From Desulfobacula sp. (GTDB lineage: Bacteria > Desulfobacterota > Desulfobacteria > Desulfobacterales > Desulfobacteraceae), in the NCBI GenBank assembly GCA_023139225.1, contig JAGLNZ010000664.1, forward strand, positions 1 through 5,087: DNA of 5,087 bases, written 5' to 3'. The first letter of the stretch is position 1. The number at the start of each line of letters is the position of its first letter. A program made the position numbers and the translations under genes. Positions 1-5,087 of the stretch are shown here, in pieces. A model generated the notes under the pieces. It made no database searches, had not been told where the DNA came from, and was given only the letters and a program-made list of their open reading frames with translations.

Positions 1-998
1 TCTGTAAAAATAATATTTTCACCATGTTCTCTGTTTTCCTGCCGGTCTCCGACAATAACTGCAGGAGCGCCAAAAAAACATCCCTCCCTTATAAAAGAAG
101 ATGAATTCCCAACAGCACAAACTGCATTTTTCAATACCCGGGCATAATCTTCAGGGGAAAAATTCCTGAAGTAATGGAACCGCTCCTCCCTGTGCATTTC
201 TCTAAAAATACGTATCCCTTTTGACACATCATCAGTACCCGCATCAATATTAGGCCAGAGAACAACCTTTTGAATTTCTTTAAATTTATTCAGTGCGTAA
301 AGTGTTTCCTGTACTTGATCAAAACCCTGGCCATAGCTTGTTGTAACCGGGTGTTGTACCATCAGGATGTAGGGTTTTGTCCAATCTAAAGGTCCGCCGG
401 TACCACCATACGAAGACATTTTTTCATTGTCAATGCTCAAATCTTCATTTTTTAAAATATCCATTGCCGGACAACCACAATTAAAGACTGTTGAGGGGTC
501 TTCACCCATTCTGATTATTCTTTCTCTGGACTGTTCTGAAGCTGGGAAATGTATATCTGCCAATTTTGTAATTGCATGCCGAACTTTCTCATCAATATTG
601 CCTGAAACTTCGCCACCCTGAAGATGGGCAAGAGGAAGATTCATGTAAGTTGCGGCAATTGCGGTAGCCATTGTTTCAAATCTGTCAGCCACAGTGACCA
701 CAACATCAGGATTAAGATCTTCAAAAGCGGTTGAAAGCTCAACAATACCAAGTCCTGTGGATTTTGCCTGTGTTGAAAGAGTCTCACCCTCTACAATATA
801 ATATAACTTTCGAACCGGCTTAAACCCGTCTTTTTCGATCACATTAACAGCTTCACCAAAACGGTATAAAAGCGTAGATGCACCGACAATCAATTGAAGT
901 TCCAGGTCAATATGCTCTTTAATGGCCTTCATTAAATACTTTACGCGACCATAATTAGCCCTGCTTGCAACAACAACACATATCTTTCTTTTAATCAT
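1..998 (-). CDS. neuC: NeuC/LegG-type hydrolysing UDP-N-acetylglucosamine 2-epimerase, 3' end beyond the window
   Basis: The first 332 codons are visible and the frame is open to the left edge; the family is usually about 380-390 residues, so roughly 50 are missing. The family hydrolyses a UDP-2-acetamido sugar with inversion at C2, giving free ManNAc (NeuC) or a 2,4-diacetamido-6-deoxymannose (LegG) for NeuB. Seen in the translation: N-terminal nucleotide-fold motif SRANYG (12-17), VADRFE (103-108), HLQGGEVSG (125-133) followed by RHAITKLADIHF (140-151), QHPVTTS (215-221), and GNSSSFIREG (297-306) followed by GAPAVIVGDRQENR (310-323). These are the GT-B-fold landmarks of hydrolysing epimerases, distinct from the GxRPExIK start of WecB enzymes. 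The ATG overlaps the neuB stop as ATGA. No good Shine-Dalgarno precedes it, so translation is probably coupled to neuB. The exact sugar (GlcNAc, or bacillosamine-type for legionaminate) cannot be decided: no LegB/LegC genes are in view. Confidence 0.9.
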   Translation of the reverse strand, partial: MIKRKICVVVASRANYGRVKYLMKAIKEHIDLELQLIVGASTLLYRFGEAVNVIEKDGFKPVRKLYYIVEGETLSTQAKSTGLGIVELSTAFEDLNPDVVVTVADRFETMATAIAATYMNLPLAHLQGGEVSGNIDEKVRHAITKLADIHFPASEQSRERIIRMGEDPSTVFNCGCPAMDILKNEDLSIDNEKMSSYGGTGGPLDWTKPYILMVQHPVTTSYGQGFDQVQETLYALNKFKEIQKVVLWPNIDAGTDDVSKGIRIFREMHREERFHYFRNFSPEDYARVLKNAVCAVGNSSSFIREGCFFGAPAVIVGDRQENREHGENIIFT

Positions 999-1996
999 AG
1001 GATATCTTTCATATTTAAAAAATCATACTTGTTCTTTTTGTACTTTAATCTTTTCCCAATAACCTCTTTGTATCTTTTTGACTGGATTCCATATCCAAAA
1101 GGTTTTTTTGCCTCAAGATCATCGAAGGTTAATTTATAACCGGCAGGAAGATCTTTGTTCACTGCCAGACTTTTTTCAAAAATTTTTTTTAATTCCTGAT
1201 ATTGTGAATTATCATTCTTATCCACCGTGCTGAATAATGATACCTCTACAAATCTTACGCCATCAACCAATTGTTTTAAACAGTCTATTGTTAGTGAAGA
1301 TGATGTGTCTGGACCAAACATTCGTTTATCAAACACTGTATGTACTTCTATTAGTTCTGCGCCAAGAGCTACTGCAGCGATTGAAGGATAAATCGTTCCT
1401 GAATGATCAGATAGTCCGATTGGACAATTGTATTTTTTTTTCATTTCCATTATAATGTTTAGGCCTGAATTTTCAGGCAATGTCGGATACTGAGTCGAAC
1501 ACTGCAGAATTGAAAACTTATTATTATATAATTGCAAAAATTCAACTGCTTCATCCAACTCCTGAAAACTGCTCATTCCACTTGAAAGGATAATATTCTT
1601 CCCTGTTTTTGCTATTTTTTCTAATAACAAAAAATTATTAACTTCTCCAGAGCCAACTTTATACTTTGTTACCCCGACCTCTTCCAATAAATCCACAGCA
1701 GCATTTGAAAAAGGAGTGCTCAAAAACATAATTTTTTTATCATCACAATGCTGTTTGATCTCTTTCCACTGGGGCAATGAGAATTCCATCCGTTTCCAAT
1801 AATCAAATCGTGTCTCATCTTCATATGAAAACTTTACTCTGAAGGGTTCATGTATACTGCTTTCGGCATTTGCAATATGGGTTTGAAATTTAATGGCATC
1901 CACACCTGTACCGGCAACAGCATCAACATATGAATGTAGTATACCCAAACTGCCATCGTGTGCCTGACCGATTTCTGCGACAATAAAAACACTCAA
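995..1996 (-). CDS. neuB: NeuB-family nonulosonate (sialic-acid-like) synthase
   Basis: 333 residues, full length for the family. NeuB enzymes condense phosphoenolpyruvate with a 2-acetamido-mannose sugar to a 9-carbon nonulosonate in the cytoplasm. The TIM barrel covers about residues 1-255: AEIGQAHDG (7-15), DAIKFQT (33-39), KVGSGEV (113-119), ILSSGM (136-141), LQCSTQYPT (164-172), GLSDHSG (194-200) and the EVHT...GPD segment (217-230). His198 and His219 match the two metal-binding histidines of the family. A C-terminal SAF (antifreeze-like) domain spans about 277-333. The subgroup looks divergent: QAHDG replaces the usual xNHNG, and KKPFGYG (297-303) stands where many members have RPGxG. 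The start is TTG at 1996: an in-frame TAA lies directly before it, AAGGGG is 9 bases upstream, and the first downstream Met (residue 70) would delete the first barrel strands. Product (Neu5Ac, legionaminate or other) is undetermined. Confidence 0.92.
   Translation of the reverse strand: MSVFIVAEIGQAHDGSLGILHSYVDAVAGTGVDAIKFQTHIANAESSIHEPFRVKFSYEDETRFDYWKRMEFSLPQWKEIKQHCDDKKIMFLSTPFSNAAVDLLEEVGVTKYKVGSGEVNNFLLLEKIAKTGKNIILSSGMSSFQELDEAVEFLQLYNNKFSILQCSTQYPTLPENSGLNIIMEMKKKYNCPIGLSDHSGTIYPSIAAVALGAELIEVHTVFDKRMFGPDTSSSLTIDCLKQLVDGVRFVEVSLFSTVDKNDNSQYQELKKIFEKSLAVNKDLPAGYKLTFDDLEAKKPFGYGIQSKRYKEVIGKRLKYKKNKYDFLNMKDIL
1433..1441 (-). repeat. A9 homopolymer inside neuB
   Basis: Nine consecutive A on the coding strand encode Lys-Lys-Lys directly after a Met codon (residues 184-187). 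A second run of eight A lies at 1190-1183 and encodes part of Leu-Lys-Lys-Ile. Such tracts are possible slippage sites; the frame is intact here and no function is shown. Confidence 0.5.
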
Positions 1997-2005
1997 TTAT
2001 CTTAG

Positions 2006-2011
2006 CCCCTT
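2006..2011 (-). promoter_or_regulatory. Ribosome-binding site that fixes the TTG start of neuB
   Basis: On the minus strand AAGGGG lies 9 bases before TTG at 1996-1994. The codon immediately before TTG is an in-frame TAA (1999-1997), so no longer form is possible. This supports a non-ATG start for neuB. Confidence 0.7.
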
Positions 2012-2058
2012 AAATAGATAGATACCAGTAACTTTGTCATAGTTGATTCTTATAGTTT

Positions 2059-3759
2059 TCATTTCAACAAGGATACAATATGATTGCAGATTCTAAACTG
2101 TTCTTTTTCAGTCAAATACGGATGCATAGGAATACTAAATATTCTGGACGAACAATCTTCTGACACAGGAAAGTCACCCTTTTTACAACCTAAGCCGGCA
2201 AAAGCTGTCTGCAGATGCAGCGGCGTTGGATAGTACACAGCCGTTGGAATGCCTTTTTCTTCCAGTATATCCTGAATACCTTTTCGTGTTCCTTTATCTG
2301 TTGCCAGTAAAGAATATTGAGCCCAGACACTTTTATATCCAGAAAAAACTTCAGGAAGTGTCAGAAAATCTTTTTCGGATAATAATAATTCTGTATATGT
2401 TTTAGCAACCTTACGTCGGGATTCAAGTTCCCATGGAAAAATTTCGAGCTTGGGTAGAAGGATTGCCGCCTGCAGGGTATCCATGCGGCCATTGAGCCCC
2501 AAACGAATATTGTCATATTTATCTTTTCCCTTACCATGAACCCGGATGGATAGAAGTTTGTCTGCAATTTCATCTGAATCTGTAAAGATTGCTCCTCCAT
2601 CACCGTAACAGCCAAGGGGTTTTGCAGGGAAAAATGAGATGCACCCGGCATGCCCCAGAGAACCTGCCATTCTGCCTTTGTATTCAGCCCCAAACGATTG
2701 TGCAGCATCTTCTATAACGATTAGATCATATTCAGATGCAATTTGGTTTATCTGATCATAATCGCAGGGAAGACCAAAAAGATCTACCGGAATAATCGCC
2801 TTGGGTTTTAGTTGACCAGCCTGTGATACTTCTTTAATAGAGGATTCCAGCTTGGGAACTGAAATATTAAAAGTTTTCGGATTGATATCAACAAATACCG
2901 GGGTTGCCCCAAGGAGTTTGATCACTTCAGCAGTGGCAATAAATGTGAATGGTGTTGTGAATACAGCATCCCCTGGGCCGATTCCATAGGCCATGAGTAC
3001 CATAAGCAGCGCATCAGTGCCTGAAGCACAGGTGACCGCATGTCGAACCCGAGTAAATTGAGCCAGTTTTGTTTCAAGCTCTTTTACTTCCGGTCCCATT
3101 ATATATTTTCCATGTTTTAAAACTGTCTGGATATTTTTCTCTATTTGTGGAAGGATTCTTTGCTGTTGAGCTGCCAAGTCAACAAAAGCGATGGGCGTTG
3201 ATTTTCCACTTATGGTTTTACCACATGCCAAACATGTCATCTCCTTGTTGACCTTTTCCCCGCATTCACACATCCAACCGGTATGTCGCGCCGGATTCCC
3301 CATGACCAGTGCATGATCAGGAACATCTTTTGTTACGACCGCCCCGGCCCCCACAAAAGCATACTTTCCAATGGTTACACCGCAGACAATGGTACAGTTT
3401 GCACCAAGGCTGGCGCCTTTTTTAACCAGAGTGGGCCGTGCCTCATCCATCCGTTTAATATGAGACCTGGGATTAAATACATTGGTAAAGACCATGGAAG
3501 GACCACAGAAAACGTCATCTTCAAGGGTCACACCCTTGTATAAAGAAACATTATTTTGAATTTTACAGCCTTTTCCAATACAAACGTCCGGACCGGCAAC
3601 AACATTCTGTCCAAGATTACAATTCTCTCCGATGACGGTATTCTTCATAATATGAGAAAAATGCCATATCTTTGTATTTTTACCGATTGTTACATTTTCA
3701 TCTAATTCTGAGGTTGGATGAACAAAAAATTCTTGTTTTTCATTTCCCTGGTCAGACAT
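2059..3759 (-). CDS. wbpD-wbpE: Bifunctional WbpD-WbpE: UDP-2,3-diaminosugar-uronate N-acetyltransferase fused to DegT/DnrJ/EryC1/StrS aminotransferase
   Basis: 566 residues, close to the sum of stand-alone WbpD/WlbB (about 190) and WbpE/WlbC (about 360). Residues 12-158 are hexapeptide repeats of a left-handed beta-helix acyltransferase (VTIGKNT, TVIGENC, VCIGKGC, VTIGKYA), ending in GNPARHTGW (154-162). A zinc-ribbon-like tail follows, with Cys164, Cys166, Cys176 and Cys179. From about 190 the aminotransferase begins at [13 protein letters not shown] (246-248) for PLP phosphate, EDAAQS (350-355) with Asp351 for the pyridine nitrogen, and [15 protein letters not shown] (375-389) with Lys380 as the Schiff-base lysine. 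In the WbpABDE/WlbABC pathway the C-terminal half aminates the 3-keto sugar made by WbpB/WlbA, and the N-terminal half acetylates that amine from acetyl-CoA, giving UDP-2,3-diacetamido-glucuronate. ATG start with GAGGG (3772-3768) 8 bases upstream. The two catalytic steps are consecutive but occur in reverse order along the chain. Confidence 0.93.
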   Translation of the reverse strand: MSDQGNEKQEFFVHPTSELDENVTIGKNTKIWHFSHIMKNTVIGENCNLGQNVVAGPDVCIGKGCKIQNNVSLYKGVTLEDDVFCGPSMVFTNVFNPRSHIKRMDEARPTLVKKGASLGANCTIVCGVTIGKYAFVGAGAVVTKDVPDHALVMGNPARHTGWMCECGEKVNKEMTCLACGKTISGKSTPIAFVDLAAQQQRILPQIEKNIQTVLKHGKYIMGPEVKELETKLAQFTRVRHAVTCASGTDALLMVLMAYGIGPGDAVFTTPFTFIATAEVIKLLGATPVFVDINPKTFNISVPKLESSIKEVSQAGQLKPKAIIPVDLFGLPCDYDQINQIASEYDLIVIEDAAQSFGAEYKGRMAGSLGHAGCISFFPAKPLGCYGDGGAIFTDSDEIADKLLSIRVHGKGKDKYDNIRLGLNGRMDTLQAAILLPKLEIFPWELESRRKVAKTYTELLLSEKDFLTLPEVFSGYKSVWAQYSLLATDKGTRKGIQDILEEKGIPTAVYYPTPLHLQTAFAGLGCKKGDFPVSEDCSSRIFSIPMHPYLTEKEQFRICNHIVSLLK

Positions 3760-3766
3760 TTTAATT

Positions 3767-3772
3767 TCCCTC
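3767..3772 (-). promoter_or_regulatory. Ribosome-binding site of the wbpD-wbpE fusion gene
   Basis: GAGGGA on the minus strand, with 8 bases between GAGGG and the ATG at 3759. It lies in the 64-base gap after the toxin gene (3760-3823). I see no convincing terminator in that gap, so read-through from the toxin-antitoxin transcript is plausible. Confidence 0.6.
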
Positions 3773-3823
3773 GAAATTTAGAATAGAAAGTAAGATTAAA
3801 TCGCTGTTTTAAACAACAAAAAT

Positions 3824-4159
3824 TTATTCAAATACGATATTTAAAGCTTCCTTACAAGCATCCATAATATTACCATCAATAATGCCCAACTTCTTTACAA
3901 GCCTTTTTTGAGAAACTGACCTTACTTGAAACAAATCAATAACTGAAGTCTTAAGAAGTCCGTTCTCTTTGGTAGGTTGGACGATAACCATCCATGGCAC
4001 CTTTTTGTAATGCTTTTTGAAATCTGTCAGTGGTGCGACAATTTTAAGAGGGAGCTTCCCTATTCTATTGCTGTTCACAATAACGCAGGGTCTATTCTTT
4101 TTTATCTCAGCACCAATGACTGGATCAAGATTAACACGCCAGATAGTTCCTTGTTTCAT
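3824..4159 (-). CDS. mazF: MazF/PemK-family toxin (predicted mRNA interferase)
   Basis: 111 residues, the normal size for the family. The N-terminus follows the MazF pattern: GTIWRVNLDPVIGAEIKKNRP (4-24) with Arg23, then IVAPLTD (40-46) with Thr45. These correspond to the conserved Arg and Thr of the MazF active site. The later segment VIDLFQVRSVSQKRLVKKLG (73-92) matches the conserved Q(I/V)R...RL core of the family. MazF enzymes cleave single-stranded RNA and are held inactive by the co-transcribed antitoxin. The ATG overlaps the antitoxin stop by 4 bases (ATGA), and GAGGA (4170-4166) inside the antitoxin gene sits 6 bases upstream, so translation is coupled. The gene looks intact. Its position, between wlbA and wlbB-wlbC homologues of a sugar-nucleotide operon, is unusual. 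Cleavage specificity cannot be told from sequence. Confidence 0.9.
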   Translation of the reverse strand: MKQGTIWRVNLDPVIGAEIKKNRPCVIVNSNRIGKLPLKIVAPLTDFKKHYKKVPWMVIVQPTKENGLLKTSVIDLFQVRSVSQKRLVKKLGIIDGNIMDACKEALNIVFE

Positions 4160-4404
4160 ACAAAGTCCTCGGCATCAATTATTGTCATCTCGGTCAATCC
4201 GGTATCATTTTCATACTCTTGAGCCATCATATCGACAGCCTCTTGAATCTTTTTTGCTTTTTGCTGCGTCAGATAAGTTTTTAAGGCAAGCTTAATAATT
4301 TCAGATTTGGAGCTTTTGATCTCTTTTTTAAGATTATCAAGCGCAAGATTCATGCTGCGTGGCAAAGAAAATGTAATACGATCATAATCTTTTTGTGGTA
4401 TCAT
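4156..4404 (-). CDS. Ribbon-helix-helix antitoxin partner of the MazF-like toxin
   Basis: 82 residues from the start chosen here. The N-terminal half has the ribbon-helix-helix (CopG/MetJ-like) DNA-binding pattern: beta strand RITFSLP, helix A over NLALDNLKKEI, turn KSSKSE, and helix B IIKLALKTYL. The acidic C-terminal part (EAVDMMAQEYENDTG, ending DAEDFV) resembles the toxin-binding tails of MazF antitoxins. Antitoxins of this kind neutralise the toxin and repress their own promoter. Two ATGs are possible. At 4410 the AGGAGG ribosome-binding site (4416-4411) would abut the start codon with no spacer. At 4404 the spacing is 6 bases, so I prefer 4404; the longer form would add Met-Thr. The last 4 bases overlap the toxin gene. 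Confidence 0.88.
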   Translation of the reverse strand: MIPQKDYDRITFSLPRSMNLALDNLKKEIKSSKSEIIKLALKTYLTQQKAKKIQEAVDMMAQEYENDTGLTEMTIIDAEDFV

Positions 4405-4410
4405 GGTCAT

Positions 4411-4416
4411 CCTCCT
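4411..4416 (-). promoter_or_regulatory. Strong Shine-Dalgarno of the antitoxin gene; decides its start
   Basis: AGGAGG on the minus strand, the strongest ribosome-binding site in the window. It touches the ATG at 4410 but is 6 bases from the in-frame ATG at 4404, so 4404 is favoured. A strong site is expected for an antitoxin, which must outproduce its toxin. Confidence 0.75.
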
Positions 4417-4425
4417 ATAAAATAG

Positions 4426-4444
4426 ACATCACAATAATACATCA
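4426..4444 (-). promoter_or_regulatory. Candidate antitoxin operator: two TGATGT direct repeats around the -10 box
   Basis: TGATGT occurs at 4444-4439 and again at 4431-4426 on the minus strand, 13 bases apart, bracketing the -10 hexamer. Ribbon-helix-helix antitoxins bind short paired repeats over their own promoters, so this is a plausible operator. Support is position and repeat only. Confidence 0.4.
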
Positions 4445-4462
4445 AATTTTAATGCTTGTAAA
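4434..4462 (-). promoter_or_regulatory. Sigma70-like promoter of the toxin-antitoxin module
   Basis: On the minus strand TTTACA (4462-4457, one mismatch to TTGACA) and TATTAT (4439-4434, one mismatch to TATAAT) are separated by exactly 17 bases (4456-4440). Transcription would start near 4427, leaving a leader of about 20 bases before the antitoxin ATG at 4404. This is the best promoter-like sequence I see in the window. With no clear terminator after the toxin gene, it could also feed the wbpD-wbpE, neuB and neuC genes. Confidence 0.65.
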
Positions 4463-4472
4463 ATAATTATTT
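4461..4472. repeat. 12-base perfect palindrome at the -35 edge
   Basis: AAATAATTATTT reads identically on both strands and overlaps the first two bases of the -35 box (4462-4457). It could be a second operator element for the antitoxin, but the segment is pure A/T and may be a chance palindrome. Confidence 0.3.
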
Positions 4473-4490
4473 ATAGGACCTATTGATTAA

Positions 4491-4522
4491 CTTCGGTTAT
4501 GGACCTTTGAAAAGGACCGAAG
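4491..4522. repeat. Imperfect hairpin at the end of the epimerase stub
   Basis: Outer arms CTTCGGT (4491-4497) and ACCGAAG (4516-4522) pair perfectly; inner arms CCTTT (4504-4508) and AAAGG (4511-4515) can also pair, with a 6-base bulge (4498-4503) on one side. No T-run follows on the minus strand, so it is not a classic terminator. It covers the last codons of the truncated 2-epimerase frame, where similarity to that family fades. It may therefore mark the recombination breakpoint or an element end. Confidence 0.5.
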
Positions 4523-4582
4523 AAATAGTCGCAGCCTTAATAAATTGAGGTCTGGCACCGATAATGGTTACAATTTTCATCA

Positions 4583-4583
<1 letters not shown>
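4497..4583 (-). pseudogene. 5' remnant of a non-hydrolysing UDP-sugar 2-epimerase gene (WbpI/WlbD/WecB family)
   Basis: Directly after wlbA, the frame from 4583 (or the in-frame ATG at 4580) encodes MKIVTIIGARPQFIKAA, the characteristic N-terminal beta strand and nucleotide-binding loop of WbpI/WecB-type 2-epimerases. About ten codons later it stops at TAA (4499-4497). Such enzymes are normally about 360-380 residues, so more than 90 percent is missing, and I find no trace of the rest in any minus-strand frame up to the antitoxin, nor between the toxin and the fusion gene. The first ATG overlaps the wlbA stop (TAATG), the tight coupling expected of a genuine operon partner. In the wlb/wbp pathway this enzyme converts UDP-2,3-diacetamido-glucuronate to the manno form. 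The residues after about codon 20 probably come from the joined DNA, not from the old gene. Confidence 0.78.

Positions 4584-5087
<504 letters not shown>

Larger units (their letters stand above)
4413..4478. repeat. 9-base inverted repeat flanking the toxin-antitoxin promoter
   Basis: TCCTATAAA (4413-4421) and TTTATAGGA (4470-4478) are perfect inverted copies separated by 48 bases that contain the whole promoter. The inner copy overlaps the antitoxin ribosome-binding site. It might be part of the control region or a trace of the module's boundary; its A/T-rich core makes chance possible. Confidence 0.35.

Noticed and set aside
2014..2024. ATAG tetranucleotide repeat, under three copies, just upstream of the neuB ribosome-binding site
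   Set aside because: Too few copies to suggest a phase-variable repeat tract.
2002..2040. Short minus-strand frame of 12 residues (ATG at 2040, TAA at 2004-2002) just before neuB
   Set aside because: No ribosome-binding site precedes it and the peptide resembles nothing I recognise; it is most likely chance in a 62-base gap.
3069..3543. Open plus-strand frames of 60-90 codons opposite the wbpD-wbpE gene, and similar ones opposite neuC, neuB and the toxin
   Set aside because: They are antisense shadows of well-supported minus-strand genes, with no family resemblance.
3760..3823. Search for the 3' end of the lost 2-epimerase, a target-site duplication or an integron attC site after the toxin gene
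   Set aside because: No frame shows epimerase similarity, no clear match to the region around 4490-4530 exists beyond scattered bases, and no attC core pair was found.

Overview
The window reads as part of a surface-polysaccharide (O-antigen, capsule or glycan-decoration) locus of a Gram-negative bacterium. All genes lie on the minus strand, so transcription runs from the right edge to the left edge. Moderate-to-low GC and the mix of gene families would suit a marine or anaerobic proteobacterium, possibly Desulfobacterota. That host guess is inference only; nothing in the window is taxonomically diagnostic.

Layout in transcription order (right to left). (1) 5087-4583: C-terminal half of a WlbA/WbpB-type UDP-GlcNAc-uronate 3-dehydrogenase, cut by the window edge. 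(2) 4583-4497: a 5' stub of a non-hydrolysing UDP-sugar 2-epimerase gene (WbpI/WlbD/WecB family), only 28 codons, starting on the wlbA stop codon (TAATG). (3) About 4496-4405: a short spacer with an imperfect hairpin, a strong sigma70-like promoter and candidate operator repeats. (4) 4404-3824: a type II toxin-antitoxin pair, a ribbon-helix-helix antitoxin and a MazF/PemK toxin overlapping by 4 bases. (5) 3759-2059: one 566-residue protein that fuses a WbpD/WlbB left-handed beta-helix N-acetyltransferase to a WbpE/WlbC PLP aminotransferase. (6) 1996-995: a NeuB-family nonulosonate synthase with a TTG start. (7) 998-1: a NeuC/LegG-type hydrolysing UDP-GlcNAc 2-epimerase overlapping neuB by ATGA and running off the left edge.

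Two sugar pathways sit side by side. WlbA plus the WlbB-WlbC fusion should turn UDP-GlcNAcA into UDP-2,3-diacetamido-glucuronic acid. In the classical pathway WbpI/WlbD then epimerises this at C2, but here that gene survives only as a stub. NeuC plus NeuB should release a 2-acetamido-mannose sugar and condense it with phosphoenolpyruvate to a sialic-acid-like nonulosonate. The 3-acetamido sugar is a poor candidate for NeuB, because hexose C3 becomes C6 of the nonulosonate, whose oxygen closes the ring. I therefore read the two modules as parallel suppliers of one glycan.

The most noteworthy point is the junction. A toxin-antitoxin module with its own promoter occupies the place of the lost epimerase gene and may now drive the genes downstream. 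No stretch over 300 bases lacks a gene. The gaps 3760-3823 (toxin to fusion gene) and 1997-2058 (fusion gene to neuB) hold ribosome-binding sites and no convincing terminator. I saw no RNA gene, CRISPR array or intact mobile element.
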